In this document: positions 46,958-58,471 of the stretch, piece by piece
How positions within the stretch are numbered: the first letter of the stretch is position 1
Layout of the letters: every line of letters starts with the position of its first letter
Origin: Luidia sarsii
Taxonomy: Eukaryota > Echinodermata > Asteroidea > Paxillosida > Luidiidae
Assembly: GCA_949987565.1 (NCBI GenBank)
Contig: OX465103.1
Coordinates: 1,975,045 to 2,039,044 of the forward strand
Length of the DNA: 64,000 nucleotides
Reading direction: 5' to 3'
Program-made: the position numbers and the translations under genes
The notes under the pieces: model-generated
What the model saw: the letters and a program-made list of their open reading frames with translations, nothing else
What the model was told of the DNA's origin: nothing
The model's database searches: none

Positions 46958-48374
46958 ATGCCCTGTTTACAACAATGGAGCCTGATTGGGGCAATACAGT
47001 TTATTCACTAATTCTACTTATGACGGGTAGAGTAAACATAGCCCAAAATGTTTAGTTACCAGCCCTTTAGACAGCCACACTTCTTCTCAAAAGAGATGTG
47101 CTACATTGTGGAGGAAGGTTTCATGGTGGTTTCAGTGTCACGGTCACCACAAACTTTTAGTCAGTAATCATGAGCACTGAGTAGAACATCAGTGAAAGCC
47201 GATTTGATTCTACAGGGTGGGCTGTACAGTATGTGTACGTACTGTAGTGCTGGGCATGTACAGTACATGCACATGCACATGCACATACATGTGCATGTGC
47301 ATGTACATGTACATGCACATAATGTTTAATCATGATTATGTGCATGTAGGCCCACTGTACATGTAGGCCTCCTGTGCATGTCATGAACAGATGTTGAGGA
47401 ACAAACAAGTCAGGGTAGAATTTCCATGAATGCTAGACCGATGACTCATGTCAGGAGTAAAACACTGGACAGAGCACTGACCATACTCAGGGTCAATTAA
47501 TGGTCAGCCTCATGCACTGGTGTATTCTTGAGGCTGTACATGTACATGCACATGTACATGTGCATGTACATGTACATGTACATACATGTACATGTACATG
47601 TGCATGTACATGTGCAAGTACATGTACATGTACTTGTACATGTACATGTAGGTCCAGGAAGTAGTGAGTAATAATTCTAAGAAATGGCATATGTGGAAAA
47701 ACAATGGTGTACTATATGGAAATAAGGATAGGGTATTGATCCACAAATTGAATATCATTCATTGATCATCGGGTTAATAAATGCATAGGACAATTGAATA
47801 ATAAGAGGAAAAGATTACAATGCATATCACAGTAAATACAACTAATAAAATGTCTGTAATGAAACGCTACAAACATACAGTTTATGCCTCTTGTAAATGT
47901 ACAAGCATGGTACAGGCATACAGTACATGTGTGCATGTATAGGCCTCTTGTACATGTACTGTACATGTACATGTATAGGCCTTCTGTAGATGTACGTATG
48001 TACAGGCGTCCAGTTCATGTGTGCATGTACGTATGTATAGGCCTCTTGTACTGTACATGTATAAAGGCCTTGTAGGCCTTATACTTGTACAGGCCTCATG
48101 TACATGTACATGTACATGTACATACATGTACATGTGCATAATATGTATGTGTATTATGTGCAGTTATAAGCGATGTTTGCACTTGGCATGCTACATGTTT
48201 ATTCATGATTGGATACAGACATGTCTTTGCACATGGTTGACGCTTGGCCAGGCTTGCACCGGATGTTGTCCCTGTCAATGAAGGCTCAGATCCTGCGTTG
48301 TATTTACATTCAAATGTTGATCCCGCACGTTGATCAGACCCCGAGGCTGATCCCTAGGTGGGGATCCCGGGATC
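46958..48374. repeat. ACATGT/GTACAT palindromic repeat, tracts 2-4
   Basis: Three further tracts (about 47245-47320, 47533-47652 and 47885-48150), separated by unique sequence. The last is mixed with GTATAGGCCTC words. The sequence just before the gap ends in GATC palindromes (GGGGATCCCGGGATC). No further exon of the HMG gene was recognised. Confidence 0.85.
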
Positions 48375-48574
48375 NNNNNNNNNNNNNNNNNNNNNNNNNN
48401 NNNNNNNNNNNNNNNNNNNNNNNNNNNNNNNNNNNNNNNNNNNNNNNNNNNNNNNNNNNNNNNNNNNNNNNNNNNNNNNNNNNNNNNNNNNNNNNNNNNN
48501 NNNNNNNNNNNNNNNNNNNNNNNNNNNNNNNNNNNNNNNNNNNNNNNNNNNNNNNNNNNNNNNNNNNNNNNNNN
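48375..48574. other. Assembly gap (200 N)
   Basis: Exactly 200 unknown bases, probably a fixed-size scaffold gap, so the true distance is unknown. Any frame crossing it is meaningless. Confidence 0.99.
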
Positions 48575-48745
48575 CCCAAACGTGGACAATTTCTGTGCAG
48601 CGTCAATGCACGGTGTGTGATGAGGAATGCTTGGTTTAATTGCAATGCTTGGTTTCAATACGCTGCGGGATTTACTGCACCTTTTATAGCCATGGTGTTA
48701 CAGATAACAGCGACTTTGTCAAAGAGCCCTGAAGAAATGTATACA

Positions 48746-49196
48746 GGCTTGGGCTCGGGCTTGGACTTGGGGTTGGGGTTGGGCTTGGGGTTGGGGTTGG
48801 GCTTGGGGTTGGGGTTGGGCTTGGGGTTGGGCTTGGGCTTGGGCTTGGACTTGGGTTGGGCTTGGGCTTGGGGTTGGGCTTGGAGTTGGACTCGGGCTTG
48901 GGGTTGGGCTTGGACTTGGGGTTGGGCTTGGACTTGGGGTTGGGATTGGGAATGGGCTTGGACTTGGGTTGGGCTTGGGCTTGGGGTTGGGCTTGGGCTT
49001 GGGTTGGGCTTGGGGTTGGGCTTGGGGTTGGGCTCGGAGTCGGGCTCGGGCTTGGGGTTGGGCTTGGGGTTGGGCTTGGAGTCGGGCTCGGGCTTGGGGT
49101 TGGGCTTGGGGTTGGGCTTGGAGTTGGGCTTGGGGTTGGGGTTGGGCTTGGGCTTGGGCTTGGGCTTGGGCTTGGGGTTGAAGTGGGGTTGGGTTT
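48746..49196. repeat. GGGCTT/GGGGTT hexamer satellite
   Basis: About 450 bases of GGGCTT, GGGGTT and GGACTT hexamers, running directly into copy 3 of the hexamer-ended dispersed repeat. Pro-, Gly- or Gln-rich frames on both strands are artefacts. Confidence 0.95.
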
Positions 49197-49204
49197 GCAC
49201 TGGG

Positions 49205-49428
49205 CATGGGCTTTGGTTTGGGCTTGAGCTTCGGTTTCAGTTCTCCCATCCAATACAAAGACGCAGACGTATCAAAACGCAGGTTTTGGGCTACAGTTTC
49301 TGGGTGGATTCTCTGCACTGAACCCAGGGCAAACGAAAATCTTCAGATTCAGTGACAAACCACAACCTGTACCGTAATATTTCATGTTGCATGTGACGGG
49401 AGGGACGAAGCCTTAGCCCGAGCCTGAG
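49205..49428 (+). repeat. Dispersed repeat with hexamer-rich ends, copy 3
   Basis: The most diverged copy: GGGCTTGAGCTTCGG on the left, CAGTGACAAACCACAACCTG in the core and GCCTTAGCCCGAGCCTGAG on the right. Its left end merges with the GGGCTT satellite. Confidence 0.75.
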
Positions 49429-49501
49429 ACAGGGATTGGTAAAAGGCCATAGACGATAATACATGCATGTCTTGAGCCGGCCAATGTGGCGCAGGTCTCG
49501 A

Positions 49502-49509
49502 TGACGTCA
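49502..49509. promoter_or_regulatory. Palindromic CRE site
   Basis: TGACGTCA inside GATGACGTCATGCC. No nearby gene is identified, so function is unknown. Confidence 0.3.
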
Positions 49510-49734
49510 TGCCAGTTCCGATGCATGATGGGAGTTTCATGCCCTGCACGGAAACCATTATGCCCCATGCAATTAGGTGGGTCAATCTTTCGGGGAAAAG
49601 AGGCTACCCTATCGATTTTTTCCAGAACTAATAAATTTCCGTTTCTCTCAAGAAAAGAGTACCAATGCAACTGCTTATACGGACTCAAATGACCAAAGAG
49701 TCAATAATATTTGATTGTATCAAAACATTCGGAA

Positions 49735-49775
49735 GGTCTGACGCTTCGATCCTATAGCAGGACCTTTCTCATGAT
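49735..49775 (-). ncRNA. Degenerate hammerhead-like repeat tail
   Basis: On the minus strand: ATCATGAGAAAGGTCC, a TGCTATA loop, GGATCGAAGCGTCAGACC. Stem II and the GAA-CGTC strand are kept and the CTGATGA strand is decayed. Confidence 0.4.
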
Positions 49776-49811
49776 AAAAATGTATAGGCCTAACCTTTGA
49801 ACTATGAACCA

Positions 49812-49925
49812 GGGTTCAATTTCATAGGGCTGCTTAAGCATGAAAACCTGCTAAGCAGGACAATTCTTCCAGCTTGCCAACCATTATTTTCACAGGATGC
49901 CGTGAAATTGGGCCAAGATGCTTAG
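49812..49925. repeat. Fragment of CTGCTTAAGCA repeat
   Basis: CAATTTCATAGGGCTGCTTA starts it and GCCGTGAAATTGGGCC ends it, an approximate inverted pair. It is related to the element at 43104-43496. Confidence 0.6.
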
Positions 49926-50178
49926 CATTGAAGATGTTTGGGTGGGTAAGCCAATTGCAGTGCTTAGATGGCGATCAGGAATTGGTTTCCGGACGCTTGC
50001 CTGTCCGTACATTTTCATTGACAGATCTGAGCTTCAATTCCCTTTTACAAAAGCACAGCAATATTGACTGATTTGAATAATTATCCCGACACTCAAGATA
50101 GTACCAAGCTTTTCAGTGAGAAAACAGTATTTGTATCTCATTTTGGGAAGTATACAGTCTCATTTTCGAGCCGTATAG

Positions 50179-50559
50179 TTAAAGCCCCTACACAACATTG
50201 GTAAGATCGAAAAACAGACAAGTTCACAGACTTACATGAAACTTATACAGTCTGAAGATGGTTATAGTAGAAACCTCTCACTGAAATATTTCTGCCGGAA
50301 CTATTGTATTTTGGGAGAAAAGAGTAAAAGAAATCGTTTACGTCTCACCGAGATCTGAACTATTTTTTGGAACAGTACGGCATTGAATGCTACATTTTCG
50401 CAAAAAAAAATGAAGCGGTTTTCACGATTTTCTCGAGACTCAGTGGGCGGATTGAGCTGAAATTTTCACAGGTGTGCTATTTCATTTATAATTATGTTGG
50501 ATCAGACAACGTATGTATGATATTCTTTGACCTCGATCAATGTTGTGTAGGGGCTTTAA
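50179..50559 (+). mobile_element. TTAA-flanked MITE, copy 2
   Basis: Same TTAA duplication, the same AGCCCCTACACAACATTGGT ends and the same interior order (GAAGATGGTTATAGTAGAAA, TTTACGTCTCACCGAGATCT) as copies 1 and 3, with only scattered differences. Confidence 0.92.
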
Positions 50560-51600
50560 AGACCGACTCAAACGGAAAGTAAATTTGATTTCACCCCTTT
50601 ACAAGAACTGGTGTAGGTTTTTATTCACTGATAAGCACAATTAGATAGCATGAAAAACAACCAAAATCATGACTGGTACGAACCTTGATACATTTCATTT
50701 TTCCGTTTATCGAGGTTTTTAACTGCAGTGCGGGCATTCCCTATAGGCCTACCCTTCCCGTTGTATTTCTGCACGATTCCTTTCGAATTCGATTGCACGG
50801 CCAGCTATCTTGCAGGCATGCGTTGGATGGTTTGCACCCATTTGTTGCCAGACTTGAGGCAATGCTGTGGAATTTCACCCGCGTCTCAACACTCTATACG
50901 CACACATTATAACACTTCAGCCATTATACCAAAGCTGGTTCGCATCTCACACGCTGGTAACCGTGACGCGTTCTACAAGTTGTCCAACCATTTTGCAAAG
51001 TAAACATTGCATATTCATAGTTTTTTTTAAGCGAATGGGCGTAGCTTCTGCTTCCAGTGGTAGAATCACCGGGACCTCTGGACGTCAGTCACTCGCTCGC
51101 CCAAATCAACAACAACAAAAACGAAACGATTGCTTTCGATTTGTCCTCTGCCTGTGAGGTTCAATTCTAAGTTTGGCTGGGCCACTGGGGAACCAGCTGT
51201 ACTTTAGCAAGTAGCCTCGCGCTAAACGTCATTCCTAAGATTTGATTCCTGTGCTAATTTGGCCGTGGCGCTCACCAAAATGGGGGTTAATTGGCGCCCA
51301 TTACCCAAACGGTTTCAAGCGATGGGCGCTGTAATTATTTCGGAAAGAGGGGGAAAAAAAACTAATCCGGGCCAAAACAGTGAGCACGGGCTCGGTAGAC
51401 AATCAGGACGGAGTCACGGAGGGGCGTGTCAGCTGCCGACGTCTCCCGGGGAATGAGGGCGGGAAGCCGTTTTATTCTCTAACTCGGCCTCTGTCTTAGC
51501 CGATGTCTGCTGGAGCGTAAAGCGGAATGTCCCTCCCAGGAAACTTTGCCCGGTCACCGGGAGCTTCTTTGGGCTCTGAGACGTCGAGGGGATGGGGGAC
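50560..51600. other. Unique sequence, no gene seen
   Basis: Short frames only; none has splice or domain support. Confidence 0.45.
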
Positions 51601-52385
51601 AGGGGAAGAGGCAGGCAGAGAGGTGATGACAAAAAAACGGGGAAAAGACACTGTGACATGATCAGAGAAAGAGACAAAGATGTATAGGAAGAAGCAGAGA
51701 GACAGAGAAAGAGACAAAGACTACAATAACAGGTTAAAGACAATTGCAGAGAGACACAAAGAGAGAGTGGCGTATAGATAATATGATAGGCATAGGGACA
51801 GATCCATAGACCGAGGGGCAGGGGCAGAGACAGAGACAAGTAGAGAGACAGATATAGCGACAGACAGAGAAATGGAGATTGACGGACATGCAGAGAGACA
51901 CTGAGACAGGGAGAGACATAAACATACAGAGATAGAGACAGACAAAGAGGCAGAGAGACCGAGACACGTATATAGAGAAAGATAGATTGGGAAAGACAGG
52001 GGGAGGCTGAGAGATGGAGACAGAGGCAGAGACAGAGGCAGAGACAGAGGCAGATGCAGAAACAAAGAGATAGAGACAGGGACACTGACAGGGACAGAAG
52101 TAGAGACAGAGACAGAGACAGAGGTAGAGACAGAGGTAGAAACAGAGACAGATACAGAAACAAAGAGATAGAGACAGGGACACTGACAGGGACAGAAGTA
52201 GAGACAGAGACAGAGGTAGAGACAGAGGTAGAAACAGAGACAGATACAGAAACAAAGAGATAGAGACAGGGACACTGACAGGGACAGAAGTAGAGACAGA
52301 GACAGAGGTAGAGACAGAGGTAGAAACAGAGACAGATACAGAAACAAAGAGATAGAGGTATAGACAGAGGCAGGGACCGAGGCAA
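51601..52385. repeat. GACAGA-type purine repeat with internal duplications
   Basis: GAGACA/GACAGAG units. The segment CAGATACAGAAACAAAGAGA recurs at about 52150, 52240 and 52333, marking a block of about 90-100 bases repeated in tandem. The 322-codon frame is an artefact. Confidence 0.93.
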
Positions 52386-53250
52386 GGCATTTATCACTTC
52401 TCCCCCCTCCCCCCGCCCCCAAGCCCCTATGCACTCCCCAAATTACCCGTTGAAAAATACTGCGTGTTCGGGGCCCTGTCCGTGTCAGAGTCAACGAGAT
52501 TGGTGTCAAGGGGGGTGTCCCGGGGCCGCTAATCCAGGGAGTGCCCAGTGGGCCCGGCAGCCCCCGGCCGGCCGGTCGCTCCGGCCGACCGCTCCGGGGG
52601 AAGCCCTCCTAATTCTGGGCTCGGTGGCTTTCATCTGGCGGGGCCACGGGACCTCCGAGGGAGGAATTAATCGCCAATTAAAATTAACTGCCGGACAATT
52701 AATATTGATCACCTTCTCGGGAGACGTCGATAATTGATACCCGGCGGACTGGGGCAGAGGGGAGGGGGCGAGAGGAGGAGGGGAAGAACCGGGAAGGGAA
52801 ACAATTAGGCCTTAATTGGGAGGTCGCTGCTTTTGTGAGCTCACCAGGAATTACGGTTCCGACTGGGCCCCGTGTGCATGCGCTGTATATATACGGATAG
52901 GTTCTAGTAGCCCCCCTCCTGTTTGTGGCACGATTTCCCCCACCGCCAATCTTCGCCCCGCCAACAGGAAGGAAAAGAAAATGGCTTCGCGTTTGCGCCC
53001 CCTATCTTAAAGATGTATGGCAGCCCCCCACACACACCTCACCTCAACAGTCCCTCTCTCATTAGTGTGTGTGGTCTTTAAATCCAGACCTCCCTCCCCC
53101 CCCCCCATCCCTCTCCTATTCCCCAGCTCCCCTCTCCTCGCTCCCTCCCCCTTAAAGCAACTCTCTAGGCGCGCGTTGACAATAGGCGGACGGATTGGCC
53201 CTTTCCACAACATTTAATTGGGACAAAAACAACAATTGACGGACTGTGGG
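52386..53250. promoter_or_regulatory. GC-rich block with dense TAAT/ATTA sites
   Basis: A GC-rich core (52540-52610, GGCCGGCCGG words) is followed by AATTAATCGCC, CAATTAAAATTAACTG, ACAATTAATATTGATC, GATAATTGATAC and CAATTAGGCCTTAATTGGG, then ACAACAAT near 53230. Homeodomain and SOX-type motifs at this density are common in developmental enhancers. There is no gene nearby to assign, so this is a candidate only. Confidence 0.3.
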
Positions 53251-54004
53251 TTTTTGTCCAGCCAACTTCTTCTCCTCCCCTTTCTCTTTTCTTCGGCTGT
53301 TGCATCCCAGTTGGCAGCCAGAGGTTTTCTTTTTTTTCTCCCCCCCTTCCTAGGCTCCTCCTCCCCCCTCTCAGTCGATAGGAGATGGATGAATGAATCG
53401 ACCTATCGCCTTTCGTGCTCCACCAGCCTCGGCTATTGTCCAAATCGTTTTGGCCAAACACCTCGGAGGGGGTTAGAGTGTTCTCGTTCAATCAAGACAA
53501 GAGGATGGCAACGTGGGCCCTACATAGCCACCACCATTCCCCCCCCCTCTTCTTCCCTTGCCCTCCTGACAAGACCATTATCCTGTCGGAAGCTCATCTT
53601 TTTGACAATAGACCCCACAAGCGTTGCTCACGATCATTTCAACACCCCCACCCTCCTTCCATCCCCCTCATCCCTCACTCCCTCTCTCACTCCCTCCCTC
53701 TCCCTCCCTCCCTACTCCGTCCCTCCCAAAGCTAACCACTAATACGGTAGGGGGAGTTTACCGCATGAAAAGACTGATCATCCAGGCTTAATGCGCTTTA
53801 GCACGAAAATGCAATATTTGGCCAGTAGGAGGATCGTCTAACATCGCTCAGCCCATCGGAATTGGGACTCTGATGGAGCTATCTGAAATCCTTGGCACCA
53901 TCCCTGAACCCGCGCCATCAACCAACAGTGTTAGGTTTGAGCCCAACTAGCTTCCTTTGGAAATAAGAGAATCTCTTTAACAGTCATATCTCCCTGACGT
54001 AGTG
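53251..54004. other. C-rich sequence, no gene seen
   Basis: CCCTCC/CTCCC pyrimidine-rich stretches (53520-53740) and several homopolymer runs. Confidence 0.5.
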
Positions 54005-54006
54005 AA

Positions 54007-54550
54007 CATAACAGAACAGAACAGAACAGAGCTGAACAGACCAGAACAGAACAGAACAGAACAGATTGAACAGAACAGAACAGAACAGAACAGAACAGAA
54101 CATAACAGAACAGAACAGAACAGAACAGAACAGAACAGAACAGAACAGATTGAACAGAACAGAACAGAACAGAACAGAACAGAACAGAACAGAACAGATT
54201 GAACAGAACAGAACAGAACAGAACATAACAGAACATAACAGAACAGAACAGAACAGAACAGAACAGAACAGAACAGAACAGAACAGAACAGAACAGAACA
54301 GAACAGAACAGAACAGAACAGAACAGAACAGAACAGAACAGAACAGAACAGAACAGAACAGAACAGAACAGAATAGAACAGAACAGAACAGAACAGAACA
54401 GAACAGAACAGAACAGAACAGAACAGAACAGATCATTAACAGACAGAATAGAATAGAATAGAATAGAATAGAATAGAATATAATAGAATATAATAGAATA
54501 GAATAGAATAGAATAGAACATAACATAACATAACATAACATAACATAACA
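54007..54550. repeat. AGAAC / AGAAT / ACATA pentamer satellite
   Basis: Mainly AGAAC pentamers to about 54430, then AGAAT (54445-54515), then ACATA (to 54550). AGATTGA interruptions recur three times near the left end, showing stepwise duplication. Frames over it (NRTEQ or FCSVL repeats) are artefacts. Confidence 0.95.
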
Positions 54551-56194
54551 GAAGAAAACAGTAATAGAACAAAACGTTGAGAAGCATCACATGGTTATCT
54601 GACTCCAAGGAGCACGAATTTTGGTGGAAAAGATTCCTTTTATTAAACGAAAACCCTCCTATTATAGAATTTCTCCTCACCAAATTTCCAATCCGTGAAC
54701 CATAGTGGGAAAAACAAGAGAACTCCAAGTTTTAACCTACCTATACTAGGGCATATACTCGCTCACTCAATTATCTTTACTCTTCGTTGCCATCATGAGA
54801 TTGGCCACCCACCAGTATGAATGCCGTCCGTATAGTTCGGCCTTTCATTTCTACGATTTCCACATGATTTGACTCGCGTCCTTGCCTGTCTTGTCCGAGG
54901 GAGAAAGTCTCCTCTAAACACTCGTCTGCCTGTCTGTTCGTTTGTTTGTTTGTTTGTTCAAGGATCGCCGGTGCTCGTTTTAAGACGGATCGGTCAACAA
55001 TTCACGATCTCATCTTTCCCGCCTTCAAATGAAACTTCATATTCCCCTTTTCCTCCCTTTTGGTTAAATCCCTTCTAAACCCGCACAAGCCCGCAATGCC
55101 ATTATCTCTATTCGCTCGTATACAAATGGCATCGGGGTTAATCCAGTTTGAGTCTTGGCCGTCTGTTATTCATCGACCGGTGTGCCCTTGCCGTTTATCC
55201 TGGCCAAATGAGGGATACTCCCTATAGTCGCCTTCTCTGACCTCGATGGTTCATCTCTCGGATGTATATAAATATATATCTAGGCCTATATAGACCAATT
55301 AGTCTCCCCCCTCTCCCCTCTCTCTTTCCACATCCCTCTCACTCTCGAAACTGGAGCCACAGACCTCCGTATAATCATGCCAGTTACTTATTAAATGGAT
55401 GTAAAAAGCTAAGCCGAGTTTTGCAAAAGTCGTTCTGCCTGTGGCCCTGGTGGCGGAAGACCTCAACCCAGCACCCTAGTGCGGCGACTCTATCCTTCAG
55501 TCAGCGTACCGAGCGGAGGCGGCTATCGTAGCGGGCCCGTACGAGGCTGTTGCCCCGGCAAGATGCAATCATCGTCCCGCTCATTACCCCCCTGGAGGTG
55601 CGCGGTGCGTTTGACGGAGGGGCAACAGGGAGGTCGACAAACCACTGTACACGCCTCTGGGGATATTGTGTTGGTTTTCTTCGTGCTTGACCAGTCAATG
55701 TCCCCCCCCCCCTGCCAATCAACCATCTGTATCCAGGACACTTCCTGACCATTTCGAGTGACCACATGGTCATTGCCAGTCCCCACAACCCTCTCTCAAA
55801 CTCCTCAGAATCCGGCTCAAGATATTATTATTCAACATCCGTCAAAGAAATCGACCATGCAGTTACTCAATGGGCTCCTGCTCATTTCCCCCGCAGCTGT
55901 TAGAACCCCCCCCCCGCACATAAATTGAATGTTTAATTCATGTATCATATAAGGGTGTCGTTTACCTCGCAGTATGAAGAATAATGATACCATTAGGCTT
56001 GTGTGAGCGTCAACGAAATGCTTTGATTTCTAGATTTCATGCTACCAATATCTCACCAGAAGATTCTTGATGTATGACAAGAAAGAGAGTAAAAGCTCAC
56101 AAAGAACAAAGGCATCATCGAATGCAAAGGCCTATCATTTCGGAAAACCAAACCAGCAACCATAAACATGTTTGCGTTGCGATCAAATGTATCA
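54551..56194. other. Unique sequence, no gene seen
   Basis: Contains a TATATAAATATATAT patch at 55264 and poly-C runs at about 55702 and 55908. Frames around 55479-55788 overlap on both strands without a recognised domain. Confidence 0.45.
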
Positions 56195-56395
56195 GTCCTT
56201 TGTACGACGCATTTGCAATCATCTATCTCTCTCTAGCAGTCGATCTCACCAAACCCATCGTAACTTACGATCAATCGCAAGACGATAAGCGATGCACATG
56301 AACCATACGCGGTGAATCAGAACTTATACGATGGGTTATCCATCGTAAGTTGAGTTACCATGCATCGTAAAGCTTTGTGAAATCCACCCTGTAGG
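56195..56395. repeat. Inverted CATCGTAA-word repeat
   Basis: AACCCATCGTAACTTACGAT on the left and ACGATGGGTTATCCATCGTA on the right pair in opposite orientation, with more CATCGTAA words to 56370. It looks like a degenerate foldback element. Confidence 0.6.
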
Positions 56396-56481
56396 TCCCG
56401 TATCTCTCGGCAGTTATGGAATAATGCTCCGTTATTCTCTCAACATTCTCTACTTTCTCGAGCCGATTTGTATATAGCCTG

Positions 56482-56866
56482 TTAAAGCCCCTATATACAC
56501 AACATTGGTAAGATCGAAAAACAGAAAATGTTAACAGATTTACATGACAATTATTACAGTTTGAAGATGGTTATAGTAGAAACCTCGCACTGAAATATTT
56601 CTGCCTAAAATGTTTTATTTTGGGAGAAAGAGTAAAAGAAATCGTTTACGTCTCACCGAGATCTAAACTATTTTTCGGAACAGTATACGGCGTTGAATGC
56701 TGCATTTTCGCGAAACAAATAAAGCGGTGTTCACGATTTTCTCGAGACTCGGTTGCCGTGGAATGAGCTGAAATTCTCACAGGTTTGCTATTCCATGCAT
56801 ATGTTGGACCAGACAACGTATGGATGCTATTCTTTGACCTCGACCAATGCTGTGTAGGGGCTTTAA
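56482..56866 (+). mobile_element. TTAA-flanked MITE, copy 3
   Basis: TTAA, then AGCCCC with a 4-base insertion in the left end (CCCCTATATACACAACATTGG), and the usual right end before TTAA. The interior matches copies 1 and 2 closely. Confidence 0.92.
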
Positions 56867-58431
56867 ACATCAATACCTTGCCCCTCTATCCATTCTATTA
56901 AAACCGGACATCCAGACTATACCCTTCTTCTTCCTCTGTCCCTTCCCCCCCCCCTCTATCCCTCCTGTCAGAGCAGCCATTCACAGCCCCTCGTCAGTGC
57001 CAAGGAACCCGACGGCCCGATATGGCAAATCACAAGACATACATCAATACCTTCACAACCCATGCTCTCAGGCAAATGTGTCACTTTACTATTAACTGAC
57101 CGAATGAAAAAAATGGTTGAAGAATCGATTCTTGGCCGCGAGATAAACTGCTACTTCACGAAGAGTTTGCCCTGCATGCTCGGCGTGTAATTAAACACTG
57201 TATTCTCGGTGCTTTTTGCCCGATTGCCCGCTGAACAAAAATAAATCAGGCAGCTGACAGATACAAACCGTGACTTCAGAATTTCAACAATCACTTTCAA
57301 GTAGTCCGGACCAAAAAAAGACTACCATTGAATATCATTCACGATGCAGAAGCAATGCCAATTGAATGTCAAACAAATTGAATTGGATGGTATACTTTAG
57401 TAATAGTTCTTTCAGCATTCAACAGTAGTGTGCGGAGCTGTTGTCTCCGAGTCGACTCCAGTGAATTGGCCCGTGTGCACGGTCGACGGGAATGTCTGCT
57501 GGCGGACGCCAGCGATGAGCCGGCCGGGCTCGACGCGTCGATAGACCGCGGTGGGTTCTGCGCGAGCCTCGCTGCACCGTCACGAACGCTGCGTCTCTTC
57601 GGAGTGCAACTGCTGACAACACATCGACACCCAACCATCCAGTTCCTCGCACTGTTTAAGGAACGTGCAATTAATATTGTCGGGCGAAACCGTTTTGTCA
57701 AAGACACCCAAGTCTGGTTTTATCGCTAATGTATGGGAGTCAGACTGGCTAGTCATTTATTTCGGAGTTTTGCTTATTCTTCTTCATTCGAATCCGCAAC
57801 CAGTTTGCAGCAATTTTGTAATGCTTTGTTTGTGCTAATCTGATATCAATGCTAAACGCAACGAAATGTTGAAATACTTTGAAAAACCGATCTAGTACTT
57901 TCGTTTTACGATGATTCTATTCATAGTTTGCATCCATTCTTTATTACATAGTGTTGTGGCTTCCTTTCCATCCTAATATTGATGGGTGTTGTTGACGGAG
58001 CCACTTTGACCTATTTCCTCCACATTTCGCAGCCTTTAGGACACCCTCTCCATCAGCCCCTCCCCTCCCCCAATCAATTACCGTACCGACACCCCCCCCC
58101 CCCATCCCGCCCCAAACTCCCCCGTAACTGGCTCAGGCTCGCGACCCGAAGCGGGCCGCCCATGGGTCCGAATGAAGAGCATCCCGGGTATACGTAAGCA
58201 CGACAACCACGTTCTGGCGGTCATTCCTGGTTGTTCCCGTTGGACCCCGGTCCTGTGTGCAAAATGCGGTGGCATGCTCTTCACCGCACAGTTCATCTCC
58301 AACCTATAACTGACGAAATAGGAGAATTCTCAGCGGAACAACAGTCGACCAAAATAATGCTTGTTTGTGATCGCCAAAACGCACTACTGAATTATACAAT
58401 CTACTGACTTATACAATCTAAAATTTAGTGG
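56867..58431. other. Unique sequence with a GC-rich open patch
   Basis: 57425-57660 is CpG-rich and open on both strands (99 and 112 codons). Neither protein resembles a family I know. It could be an isolated exon or a CpG-rich regulatory patch. Confidence 0.35.
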
Positions 58432-58471
58432 GCCTGACGTTTCGATCCTAGCAGGACCTTTCTCAAAGGCA
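58432..58471 (-). ncRNA. Degenerate hammerhead-like repeat tail
   Basis: On the minus strand: GCCTTTGAGAAAGGTCC, loop TGCTA, GGATCGAAACGTCAGGCC. Stem I (GCCT/AGGC), stem II and GAAACGTC are intact, but CTGATGA has become CTTTGAGAA. Confidence 0.42.

Noticed and set aside
48209..49321. 370-codon frame crossing the N gap
   Set aside because: It crosses 200 unknown bases and then reads the GGGCTT satellite.
53931..54728. 265-codon minus-strand frame rich in FCSVL
   Set aside because: Direct translation of the AGAAC pentamer satellite, whose unit has no stop on that strand.
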